A stretch of DNA of 64,000 nucleotides. It comes from Delta-02 sp964513565 (GTDB lineage Bacteria > Desulfobacterota > Syntrophorhabdia > Syntrophorhabdales > Syntrophorhabdaceae). Shown here in pieces: positions 35,319-43,639 of the stretch. The stretch covers positions 1-64,000 of the forward strand of contig CAZENE010000011.1 of the NCBI GenBank assembly GCA_964513565.1, given 5' to 3'. The notes below the pieces were generated by a model that saw only the letters and a list, made by a program, of their open reading frames with translations, did not search any database and had not been told where the DNA came from. Within the stretch, counting starts at the first letter, position 1. Every line of letters starts with the position of its first letter. The translations under genes were made by a program, and so were the position numbers.

Positions 35319-36409
35319 AAAAAAACAGGACCTTTATAATAGCTGAAGCCGGCGTAAATCATAACGGTTCTCTGGATCTGGCAAAGGAACTTATTGATAT
35401 AGCAGCTTCAGCGCATGCAGATGCCATTAAATTTCAAACTTTCATCGCAGAAAATATAGTACTGAAAAATGCGCCGATTGCCGGGTATCAGAAAAAATCG
35501 GGTACGAATGAAAGCCAGTATGCGTTATTAAAAACACTGCAACTCGATGAAGAAGCGCATCATATTCTGGCGGCTTATTGCAGGGAAAGAAATATTGAAT
35601 TTCTCTCGACGGCCTTTGATAGAGAAAGTCTCGACATGCTCGTAAATAAATTAAAGATCCGGCGTATAAAAATACCCTCCGGTGAAATAACAAATGGACC
35701 ACTCCTCCTTCAGGCCGCCCGGACGGGTAAGCCGATCATTCTGTCAACGGGCATGAGCACCTTGAACGAGATAAAGGAAGCGCTTGGCGTATTGGCCTTT
35801 AGGTATACGGATCGAATCAGCAGACCATCCAGAAGAAATTTCCGGAATGCGTTCATGTCGGAGATGGGGCAGAAGGCGATCCGCAGGAACGTCACACTTC
35901 TTCATTGCACCACCGAATATCCGGCCCCTCCCGACGAGATCAACCTTCGCGCTATCGTGACATTAAGATCAAAGTTTGGGACACGGGTCGGTTTTTCCGA
36001 CCATTCCGCGGGAATATATGCCGCCTTCAGTGCTGTTGCAATTGGCGCGTCGGTCATAGAAAAGCATTTTACGCTCGATAAAAACCTTCCGGGCCCTGAC
36101 CACCAGGCATCTCTCGAAGCGGATGAATTAAGCGAAATGGTACGGGCAATACGGTTGGTTGAACGATATCTCGGAGATAGTAAAAAAATTCCGACTATCT
36201 CAGAATTAAAAAACCGTGATATTGTCCGGAAAAGCATCATTGCTGATCGACCTATCGAAAAAGACAGCCTGTTCTCCGATGCAGACCTGGCGTGTAAGAG
36301 GCCTGCATCCGGGTTATCCCCGATGATGTACTGGGACATCCTGGGGAAAGCGGCCACCAGGAATTATAAGAAAAACGATTTTATTGTACTGAATGAAGAA
36401 AAAACCTGA
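35315..36409 (+). CDS. legI: Legionaminic acid synthase (NeuB family)
   Basis: This 364-residue enzyme condenses the trideoxymannose with PEP to give legionaminic acid. It has an N-terminal TIM barrel with AEAGVNHNGS, KFQTF and KIPSGEITNGPLL, then HCTTEYPAPPDE, FSDHSAG and HFTLDKNLPGPDHQASLE, and a C-terminal SAF/antifreeze-like domain (about 290-355, RKSIIADRPI). NeuB, PseI and LegI look alike; the call follows the cluster. It overlaps the next gene by 17 bp. Confidence 0.9.
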   Translation: MKKNRTFIIAEAGVNHNGSLDLAKELIDIAASAHADAIKFQTFIAENIVLKNAPIAGYQKKSGTNESQYALLKTLQLDEEAHHILAAYCRERNIEFLSTAFDRESLDMLVNKLKIRRIKIPSGEITNGPLLLQAARTGKPIILSTGMSTLNEIKEALGVLAFRYTDRISRPSRRNFRNAFMSEMGQKAIRRNVTLLHCTTEYPAPPDEINLRAIVTLRSKFGTRVGFSDHSAGIYAAFSAVAIGASVIEKHFTLDKNLPGPDHQASLEADELSEMVRAIRLVERYLGDSKKIPTISELKNRDIVRKSIIADRPIEKDSLFSDADLACKRPASGLSPMMYWDILGKAATRNYKKNDFIVLNEEKT

Positions 36410-37037
36410 TCATCGTTCGATTATTATCCTTGCGGCGGGCGGGCACGCCAAGGTCGCAATAGATATCCTTCTTCTGACGAAAATGAAAATTCTCGGTATC
36501 GTCGAGACTGATCCGTCCCTGATCGGAAAGAAAGTCTTGGGTATTCCTGTGTTAGAAATGGAAGACAGGGTGTATGAATATGCACCTGATAAGGTGAATC
36601 TCGTCAACGGTCTTGGTGGGATGGTAAGCACGGCTTCGAGGCAAGCTCTTTTCGAAAAATTCAAGAAGTCGGGATATTGTTTCGCCAGTATCGTCCATCC
36701 ATCTGCAATAATTGGACAGGAGGTCGCCTTATCAGAAGGGGCCCAGATCATGGCCGGAGTGATTATTCAACCGGGGACAACAATTGGTGTTAATTCGATC
36801 GTGAATACCGGGGTATCAATTGATCACGATTGCAGAGTAGGGCAGCATGTTCATGTTGCCCCAGGGGTGACTCTTTGCGGTGGTGTTGTTATAGAGGATG
36901 GGGCATTTATCGGGAGCGCCGCGGTAATCACTCCCGGTACAATCGTAAAAAAAGGCTCTTTCATAAAAGCCGGTGCATTGGTGACCGATCACGGGAACAA
37001 TTATCATCGGCATGCCGGAAATGTTGAGGTAGATTGA
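36393..37037 (+). CDS. neuD: NeuD/PglD-family sugar O/N-acetyltransferase
   Basis: This 214-residue protein has an N-terminal small Rossmann part (IILAAGGHAKVAIDIL) and a left-handed beta-helix of hexapeptide repeats (about 100-205, IVHPSAIIGQEV, GVSIDHDCRVGQHVHVAPG with the catalytic His). It acetylates an amino sugar or sialic acid with acetyl-CoA. It is the only acetyltransferase in the leg block, so it may fill the LegH step (N-acetylation of the 4-amino sugar) rather than O-acetylation. Confidence 0.88.
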   Translation: MKKKPDHRSIIILAAGGHAKVAIDILLLTKMKILGIVETDPSLIGKKVLGIPVLEMEDRVYEYAPDKVNLVNGLGGMVSTASRQALFEKFKKSGYCFASIVHPSAIIGQEVALSEGAQIMAGVIIQPGTTIGVNSIVNTGVSIDHDCRVGQHVHVAPGVTLCGGVVIEDGAFIGSAAVITPGTIVKKGSFIKAGALVTDHGNNYHRHAGNVEVD

Positions 37038-37038
37038 G

Positions 37039-38124
37039 ATGGAAAAAGGCAAAGTAAAAGAATTGATGATACCGTCCAATATGAGCATTAAAGGCGCCAT
37101 GAAAAAGCTTAACGAAACGGCGGAAAAAATACTTTTTGTGGCCGACGATAATGGGGTTCTCCTGGGCACGGTGAGTGATGGTGATGTCAGGAGGGGGATC
37201 ATTAACGGACTTGATTTCGGTGAAGAGGTCCAGGGGATAATGAATAGAAATTTTATTTATATCCAGTCCGACGCCGTCAATATTGAAAAAAGTGCCCGCG
37301 AATTAATGCATATCAACGAAGTAATGCAAATACCCGTTCTCGATCAAAGCGGTAAAATAGAGGACATTATTCTCTGGCTTGATCTGATCGATGAGAAAAA
37401 AACCATTCGACCGGTAAAATTATATCCCAATCAGGTCGTTGTAATGGCCGGGGGCCAGGGAGTCAGACTCGATCCTTTTACGAAGATCCTGCCGAAACCG
37501 CTCATACCTATCGGACAGAAGGCGATCATAGAGCACATCATGGAACGGTTTTATAAATCCGGTTTTCACAATTTCCTGTATACCCTCAATTATAAAAAGG
37601 AATACATAAAATTATACCTGAACGAGAATGTGTATCCGTATAGAATCGATTGGGTCGAGGAAAGTGATTACCTGGGTACCGCAGGAGGCTTGTCGCTCCT
37701 TAAGGAAAAGATCACAGATACTTTTTTCGTCACCAATTGCGATTCCTTGCTCGACATAAATTTCGAGAATGTCTTGGATTGGCATAAAGAACATGAGGCG
37801 CTAATAACCATAATCGGGTGTTATAACGAGTTCAAAGTTCCTTTTGGCGTGCTTGAGTGCGCGAACAGCAGGCTTGACAGGATGCTGGAAAAACCGATAC
37901 ACGACATGATCATAAATACCGGGGTCTACGTTATGGAACCCCAGGTCATCGATCGAATTCCCGAAAACCGTTCGCTTAATATGAATGAACTGATCGACCG
38001 GGCCAGCCGTGAGGAGAAAATATCCGTTTACGCAATTTCACATGGATGGCTTGATGTCGGGCAATGGGATGAATACAGAAAAGCCTTGAAATATCTGGAG
38101 CAGGATTACGACGAATTCCGATAG
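37039..38124 (+). CDS. ptmE: CBS-domain sugar-1-phosphate guanylyltransferase (PtmE-like)
   Basis: Residues 1-about 118 form a pair of CBS domains (LFVADDNGVLLGTVSDGDVRRGI). The rest is a nucleotidyltransferase with VVMAGGQGVRLDPFTKILPKPL and the metal Asp in TNCDSLL. This layout is that of Campylobacter PtmE, which makes GDP-glucosamine for the GDP-linked legionaminic route. The CBS pair may sense nucleotides and adjust flux. Its place between neuD and legF supports this. Confidence 0.85.
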   Translation: MEKGKVKELMIPSNMSIKGAMKKLNETAEKILFVADDNGVLLGTVSDGDVRRGIINGLDFGEEVQGIMNRNFIYIQSDAVNIEKSARELMHINEVMQIPVLDQSGKIEDIILWLDLIDEKKTIRPVKLYPNQVVVMAGGQGVRLDPFTKILPKPLIPIGQKAIIEHIMERFYKSGFHNFLYTLNYKKEYIKLYLNENVYPYRIDWVEESDYLGTAGGLSLLKEKITDTFFVTNCDSLLDINFENVLDWHKEHEALITIIGCYNEFKVPFGVLECANSRLDRMLEKPIHDMIINTGVYVMEPQVIDRIPENRSLNMNELIDRASREEKISVYAISHGWLDVGQWDEYRKALKYLEQDYDEFR

Positions 38125-38139
38125 TGGTGAGCACCAATC

Positions 38140-38838
38140 ATGATTGATAACAAAAATGTTGTCTGCATAATTCCGGCGCGCGGTGGATCCAAAGGTGTCC
38201 CGCGTAAGAATATCAAGCCAATCGCCGGCCGGCCGCTCATTGCATATTCGATCGGGCATGCCTTGCAATCCCGTTATATCGATAGGACAATCGTTTCGAC
38301 AGACGATCAGGAGATTGCCAATATATCACGTCAATATGGGGCCGAGATACCATTTATGCGTCCAGATCACTTATCCACCGATAGTGCCCCCACGATCGAT
38401 GTATTGCGGCATACAGTGGAATGGCTGGAAAAGAATGAAAATTACGGTTGTGATATCATTGTGCTTTTGCATGCGACATCGCCTTTGAGAGATGTGTCAG
38501 ATATCGATGCCTGTATCAAGCTGTTGATAGATAAGAACGCGAATAATGTTATTTCCGTAACTGAAGCCCACGCTAATCCCTATTTTAACATGGTTGAAAA
38601 GCGCACGAGCGGTGTTCAACTTGTTAAAAAAGGAAAATTCTTTACGAGACAGGCTGCCCCTGAAATTTATGTGATAAATGGTTCGGTATACGTCTGGCGT
38701 AAAGCTACCTTGCGTAAAACCAGGAAGGTGGTGATGAAACAAAGTGAATTATATACCATGCCCAGGGAAAGATCAGTCGATATTGATAATGTCCTGGATT
38801 TCAGGATAGCCGAAATGCTGTTGTCCCAGAATACATAA
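38140..38838 (+). CDS. legF: CMP-legionaminic acid synthase (NeuA family)
   Basis: This 232-residue cytidylyltransferase activates the nonulosonic acid with CTP. It has IIPARGGSKGVPRKNI (10-25), TIVSTDDQEIA, FMRPDHLSTD and VLLHATSPLR, and the C-terminal GSVYVWR and MPRERSVDIDNVLDF. These are standard NeuA/LegF/PseF motifs; the leg context sets the substrate. Length fits the single-domain type. Confidence 0.9.
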   Translation: MIDNKNVVCIIPARGGSKGVPRKNIKPIAGRPLIAYSIGHALQSRYIDRTIVSTDDQEIANISRQYGAEIPFMRPDHLSTDSAPTIDVLRHTVEWLEKNENYGCDIIVLLHATSPLRDVSDIDACIKLLIDKNANNVISVTEAHANPYFNMVEKRTSGVQLVKKGKFFTRQAAPEIYVINGSVYVWRKATLRKTRKVVMKQSELYTMPRERSVDIDNVLDFRIAEMLLSQNT

Positions 38839-38864
38839 AAAAACGCCGCAACTGGAGGTGGCAA

Positions 38865-39974
38865 GTGAAGTACTGCAAGGTATGCGTAATGCCCGATACA
38901 CGTCCCGGCATCTCCTTCAATGAAGAAGGTATTTGTCAGGCCTGCATCAATTATGAACAAAGGAAGGACATCGATTGGTCTAGCCGTTATCGCGAGCTTG
39001 AAATGCTCTGCGATAAGTACAGGAGATCGAAAGGAAAGGGATACGATTGCCTGATCGCTGTGAGCGGTGGCAAGGATAGTCATTTTCAGACACATGTAAT
39101 GAAGGAAAAAATGGGAATGACTCCTCTGCTTGTATCGGTCGAAGATAATTTTCCCATGACGGAAGCGGGTATTAGCAACCTTAAGAATATTTCCGAAGAA
39201 TTCGGCTGCGACATAATCAGTATCAAGCCTAACATCAGGGCTCAAAAGATCATTATGCGCAAGACATTTGAAAAATATGGAAAACCGACCTGGTATATCG
39301 ACAGGCTTATTTATACCTATCCGCTTCATATGGGTGTCAAGTTCAAGATCCCGCTCATCGTTTACGGTGAGAATATTAATTTCGAATACGGTGGGGACCA
39401 AAAAGAGGAGACATATTCCGCAAAGGACCAGATCAATAATGGAGTTGCTTCCGAAATGACAACGGAAGAACTGGTATCCGACGGGATACGTGAAGAGGAG
39501 TTGTGCCTGTTGAATGCCCCCGAGCAGGAAGATATCGATGCTCTTGAGCCGGTATATCTGAGTTACTTTGTCCGTTGGAATAGTTACAAGAATTATACGT
39601 TCGCAAAGAAGAGAGGGTTCAGGGACCTGACTCATGAATGGAAAAGAACCCATCATGTAGAAGATTTCGACCAGGTCGATAGCAGGGCCTATCTTGTACA
39701 TCCCTGGATGAAGTACCCGAAGTTCGGTCATGCCAGCGCGACCGATTACGCGGCTCGTTTCGTCCGGTACGGTTTCCTCACGCGGGACGAGGCGATCAAG
39801 CTTGTCAAGAAGCATGATCACGATATCGATCCCAGGGCGGTCGAGGATTTTTGCAGGTTCCTGGGATATTCCAAGCGTGAATTCTGGGATATTGTCGAGA
39901 AATTTTACAATCCGGAATTATTTGAAAAAGACCAGAATGGCGTCTGGAGATTGAAAATACCTGTAGGTCAATAA
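38865..39974 (+). CDS. N-acetyl sugar amidotransferase (PseA/WbpG-like PP-loop)
   Basis: This 369-residue protein has an N-terminal Cys pair typical of the family (YCKVCVMPDTRPG, then ICQACINYE), a PP-loop ATP motif (LIAVSGGKDSHFQ, about 64-76), and YGENINFEYGG. It would turn an acetamido group into an acetamidino group, as PseA, PtmG or WbpG do, giving an amidino-legionaminic acid. WbpG-type enzymes get ammonia from HisH/HisF paralogues, and none is found here. It follows legF by 26 bp with RBS ggaggtg. Confidence 0.88.
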   Translation: MKYCKVCVMPDTRPGISFNEEGICQACINYEQRKDIDWSSRYRELEMLCDKYRRSKGKGYDCLIAVSGGKDSHFQTHVMKEKMGMTPLLVSVEDNFPMTEAGISNLKNISEEFGCDIISIKPNIRAQKIIMRKTFEKYGKPTWYIDRLIYTYPLHMGVKFKIPLIVYGENINFEYGGDQKEETYSAKDQINNGVASEMTTEELVSDGIREEELCLLNAPEQEDIDALEPVYLSYFVRWNSYKNYTFAKKRGFRDLTHEWKRTHHVEDFDQVDSRAYLVHPWMKYPKFGHASATDYAARFVRYGFLTRDEAIKLVKKHDHDIDPRAVEDFCRFLGYSKREFWDIVEKFYNPELFEKDQNGVWRLKIPVGQ

Positions 39975-39976
39975 TT

Positions 39977-40948
39977 ATGAGAAAGAATGTCTTTGTGATA
40001 GGCGCAGGACAACTGGGAAGCAGGCATCTCCAGGCCCTTAAATCGGTTTCGATACCGCTCAAGATAAGCGTGGTTGATCCTTCTCCTGATTCCTTGAGCC
40101 TGTCAAAGGAACGATACGAAGGCCTTCCGGAGATCCATAATCACGAGATTAATTATTGTGCCACGATACCGCCTTTTAAGAAGGTCGATCTTGCCATCAT
40201 AGCATCCAATTCGGATACGCGCAGATCGATCATTGAGGGATTGTTGTCCGGCAGTCAAGTTGATTACATGGTTCTCGAAAAGATCCTGTTCAATAAGAAA
40301 GAAGATTATCTGGTCGTGGCCGGGCTTTTGCGGGAAAACAAAGTAAAGGCATGGGTCGATTGCAGCATGCGGACCATGCCTTTCTATCATGGGATAAATT
40401 CGTATTTTGGGTCCGAACCCTTTGTTTACACGGTGACAGGAAGCCAGTATGGCCTGGTAACTAATTCTATCCATTATATCGATCATATGGCTTTTTTATC
40501 GGGATGCTTGGATTATGAATTGGACACCTCCATGCTTGATCTTCCCGCTGTTCCCAGCAAGCGCAAAGGCTTTCTGGAATTGAACGGGACTTTGTCAGTC
40601 AAATTCTCTCATGGCTGTCAGGGGAGTTTCACCTGTTTCGCCGACGGTAGTTTGCCCGTCATGCTGGAGATAATGTCGCCTAAAGCAAGGATCGTTTCTC
40701 GGGAATGGGAAGGGAAAGCCTGGGTCTCCGAAGCGAAAGAGAACTGGGCCTGGAAAGAGATAGAGGCCAAGATACCTTACCAGAGCCAAATGACGGCAAT
40801 GGTGGTTGAGGCGATATTTCGGGACGGAAGTAGTCATCTCGTGGAATATAGTGATTCCATGAAATTGCACATACCCCTGCTGGAAAGGTTGAAAGATCAC
40901 CTCAACAGGAATAGCAGGATAAAATATGATCATTATCCTTTCACCTGA
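39977..40948 (+). CDS. Gfo/Idh/MocA-like oxidoreductase, EKP motif altered
   Basis: This 323-residue protein has an N-terminal NAD(P) Rossmann fold (VFVIGAGQLGSRHLQAL) and a MocA-type C-terminal sheet domain. Where the family has EKP there is VLEKILFNKK, so the Lys is kept but the Pro is lost. It may oxidise or reduce the sugar made by the leg genes. It starts 3 bp after the amidotransferase stop and is followed by an unknown protein and a second MocA-like enzyme. Confidence 0.78.
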   Translation: MRKNVFVIGAGQLGSRHLQALKSVSIPLKISVVDPSPDSLSLSKERYEGLPEIHNHEINYCATIPPFKKVDLAIIASNSDTRRSIIEGLLSGSQVDYMVLEKILFNKKEDYLVVAGLLRENKVKAWVDCSMRTMPFYHGINSYFGSEPFVYTVTGSQYGLVTNSIHYIDHMAFLSGCLDYELDTSMLDLPAVPSKRKGFLELNGTLSVKFSHGCQGSFTCFADGSLPVMLEIMSPKARIVSREWEGKAWVSEAKENWAWKEIEAKIPYQSQMTAMVVEAIFRDGSSHLVEYSDSMKLHIPLLERLKDHLNRNSRIKYDHYPFT

Positions 40949-40968
40949 GGACAGATTGATCTCAAGCC

Positions 40969-41652
40969 ATGGATGAGTTTATTCTGGAAGATCTCGATAA
41001 TAGTTTTCTCGCCTTTACGGTAAAAGATTTCATCAATTACGGGACATTCCAGGTCGAATCTTCATGTATGGTGAACGACCTTGCGGGCAAAAGAAAATAT
41101 TATCTCCTATCCCCGGTCATGGCATGCAATGTTTACGGAAAGGATGGACTTATCAAGACTCCCTCCTATATTTACCAGGCCGTGTTTTCCGATCGTCATT
41201 ACAAGATATTCAGGACATATCTCCCTGATATGCGGCCCGATAATTCGTGGGGTCGGCTGGAAGAACTATTTGAGGACATTACAACGGGGATTAAAACGTG
41301 CGCCATGACATTGCTGGAAAACAATGAAGCAGTAATAAGATCTGTCCAGGAAAACAGGAAAATTTACGGCACGCTTAATTATCAGGAATACATCGGCAAA
41401 AATGAACGGGATATCTTTATCACTTTCCCGGTGAAGCATATCAATGTTCATCCGCCGAAGAATATGTTTCAGGTGGAGACCGGGACGATCGCCGTACCAT
41501 ACCTGTCCGAAGGACGCGGGTCGGAGTGTGGTTCATTTGAGTTATGCTTCATAGCATTCCAAAAAAGAAATAGAGTTGAATTTTCAAAAGTTCCCGATAC
41601 GACAGTATTGCGAAAAACATGCCGGGTGGAATTATATGCTTATAATTCATGA
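40969..41652 (+). CDS. Unknown protein, 227 aa
   Basis: I do not recognise this family. The 227-residue product is soluble, has no signal peptide, and is rich in aromatic residues and beta-type patterns (LLSPVMACNVYG, DIFITFPVKHINVHPPKN). It lies between two MocA-like oxidoreductases, 20 bp after the first and overlapping the upstream start of the second, so it belongs to the same transcript. Context suggests a sugar-modifying enzyme or an accessory to one. Confidence 0.7.
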   Translation: MDEFILEDLDNSFLAFTVKDFINYGTFQVESSCMVNDLAGKRKYYLLSPVMACNVYGKDGLIKTPSYIYQAVFSDRHYKIFRTYLPDMRPDNSWGRLEELFEDITTGIKTCAMTLLENNEAVIRSVQENRKIYGTLNYQEYIGKNERDIFITFPVKHINVHPPKNMFQVETGTIAVPYLSEGRGSECGSFELCFIAFQKRNRVEFSKVPDTTVLRKTCRVELYAYNS

Positions 41653-41669
41653 TGGAAAAGGGAGGTGAC

Positions 41670-42611
41670 ATGCATAAGATCCTGCTTTTGGGTGCTGGCC
41701 CGATGGCTGCTGAATATTCGAAGGTTTTGAAAGCGTTGGACGTGCCCTTCGATACCATAGGCCGCGGTGAGGTATCGGCCGCCAATTTTACACGCGAGAC
41801 AAACATGCCGGTAATAACGGGGGGATTTCAAAACTACATTGAGTCCGGTCAGGCCATACCCGATAAAGCAATCGTGGCAGTCAGCGAAAAACAATTAGGG
41901 ATCACAACTCTGAATTTATTGCAGAGGGATGTCCGGTCAATTCTGGTCGAAAAACCAGGAGGTTTCGACCTTGAAGAGATAACTGCCGTTGCTGAAGAGT
42001 GTGAAAGGAAAGAAGCCCAGGTTTATGTGGCATATAACAGGCGCTTTTACGCATCGGTCCGGAAAGCATGGGAAATAATCAACGATGATGGGGGTGTGAC
42101 CTCTTTTTCCTTTGAATTTACTGAATGGAGCCATGTCATCAGGGAGATACCTAAAGAAGAAGGAGTCAAGGCAGAATGGTTCCTGCATAATTCTACACAT
42201 GTTATCGACCTGGCCTTCTTCCTCGGTGGAAAACCGAGGACAATGAGTTGCTACAAGGCCGGGAGTCTGGATTGGCATCCATCGGGATCAATTTATGCCG
42301 GGGCTGGCATTTCGGAGACCGGCGCTCTTTTTTCATATCAGGCAAACTGGGAAGCACCCGGAAGATGGGGAGTTGAATTTCTGACAAAAAGACACAGGCT
42401 CATATTCAGACCGCTTGAAAAGCTGCAAGTACAGAATATAGGAAGCGTTGCGATACAGGAACTCCCGATGGACGATCATCTTGATACCAGGTTTAAACCT
42501 GGATTATATCAACAGATCAGGGCGTTCGTGGAGAAAGATACGAGGAATCTAATAACCATTTCCGAGCATCTCAAGAACATGGATTATTATCAGATGATCC
42601 GAAATGGATAA
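41670..42611 (+). CDS. Gfo/Idh/MocA-family oxidoreductase
   Basis: This 313-residue NAD(P)-dependent enzyme has the Rossmann start ILLLGAGPMAAEY and the classic LVEKPGGFDLEE motif, with YNRRFYASV and a His in NSTHVIDLAFFLGG of the catalytic region. A start at 41649 is in frame, but the ATG at 41670 has a strong RBS (gggaggtg). It ends the sugar-synthesis block; the next gene is a methyltransferase. Confidence 0.83.
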   Translation: MHKILLLGAGPMAAEYSKVLKALDVPFDTIGRGEVSAANFTRETNMPVITGGFQNYIESGQAIPDKAIVAVSEKQLGITTLNLLQRDVRSILVEKPGGFDLEEITAVAEECERKEAQVYVAYNRRFYASVRKAWEIINDDGGVTSFSFEFTEWSHVIREIPKEEGVKAEWFLHNSTHVIDLAFFLGGKPRTMSCYKAGSLDWHPSGSIYAGAGISETGALFSYQANWEAPGRWGVEFLTKRHRLIFRPLEKLQVQNIGSVAIQELPMDDHLDTRFKPGLYQQIRAFVEKDTRNLITISEHLKNMDYYQMIRNG

Positions 42612-42642
42612 CAGGTAATCACCGGGTTTTTATTCCCTTTTG

Positions 42643-43638
42643 ATGAAGTTACAGGACAAAATATCAGAATGCATTGTCTGTCACGGTTCGACCTTCGAGT
42701 CTATCTATAAGGTGAATGATGCCAACCAGGGCGTGGAAGGAAGCTGGGACCTCATGGTTTGTAAAAACTGCGGGCTAGGTTTTATTGAACCATTCCCGTC
42801 TCAGGACCAGATAGCTACTTTTTACAATCTGGATTTTTATACGGCCGACGGACAGCGATTTCAAGGTTGGATAGAATATCTGCGTAATCTGTTAGCCCGG
42901 ATACGCGGACAACATCTCAACCGCATTATTCCCGGGAAAGGCCGCCTTTTGGATTATGGGGCCGGTACGGGACATTTCGCTCAGGCACAACGGAAAAGAG
43001 GCTGGGATGTTTATGCATTCGACCCTTACAGTAGCAGGGCCGACGGGGAATATTGCGAGATTGAAGGGGATGCAATACGGCTCAAATTTCCCGATAATTA
43101 TTTCGATGCGGTTACTCTGTGGTATGTTATCGAACATCTGCGCGACCCCGATGCGGCCATCGCGGAATTCAAACGTGTCTTGAAACCGGGTGGAGTTCTG
43201 CTCCTTGCCCAGCAGGATTTCGGAAGCATACAGGCAAAAGTGTTTGGGCCGCGGTGGCTCATCCTCGACCCACCCCGTCATATATGGCAGTTCAGTGAAG
43301 TAAACCTGTCAAAGCTCGCCGCACGACATGGATTCACAAAACGCATGGTGACTCATTCTTCAATTGAACTCGGGCCATTCACAATTCTCCAGAGCATATT
43401 GAATTCCATACTCGGCAATGAAAACTACTTGTTCTGTTTTTTAAAAAATGGCAGTCTGCGATCCCTTAATGGAAAGAAATTGCCCTTGGGACGCTCTTTA
43501 GCCAGTATATTATTGAGTTTTGTATTTTTACCGATATCGATTATTATCTATTACACTCTATTGCTATTTAAATCGGGGGATATTTTCACACTTTATATGA
43601 CACGTGAAAACAAACAAGAAATGACTCAAGAGATTTAA
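42643..43638 (+). CDS. Zinc-ribbon class I methyltransferase with membrane segment
   Basis: The N-terminus holds two Cys pairs (CIVCHGS and CKNCGLGF) of a small zinc ribbon. The SAM domain follows, with LLDYGAGTGHFAQ, then WYVIEHLRDPDAAIAEFKRVLKPGG. Near the end a hydrophobic segment (LASILLSFVFLPISIIIYY) could anchor it to the membrane. Its target may be a glycan or lipid-linked sugar. The ATG at 42643 follows a possible TTG at 42640. Similar zinc-ribbon enzymes occur at 47620 and 59256. Confidence 0.82.
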   Translation: MKLQDKISECIVCHGSTFESIYKVNDANQGVEGSWDLMVCKNCGLGFIEPFPSQDQIATFYNLDFYTADGQRFQGWIEYLRNLLARIRGQHLNRIIPGKGRLLDYGAGTGHFAQAQRKRGWDVYAFDPYSSRADGEYCEIEGDAIRLKFPDNYFDAVTLWYVIEHLRDPDAAIAEFKRVLKPGGVLLLAQQDFGSIQAKVFGPRWLILDPPRHIWQFSEVNLSKLAARHGFTKRMVTHSSIELGPFTILQSILNSILGNENYLFCFLKNGSLRSLNGKKLPLGRSLASILLSFVFLPISIIIYYTLLLFKSGDIFTLYMTRENKQEMTQEI

Positions 43639-43639
43639 A

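Noticed and set aside
38667..39821. 384-residue frame opposite legF and the amidotransferase
   Set aside because: Long but without a domain. The plus-strand genes have clear PP-loop and NeuA motifs, so this is a shadow.
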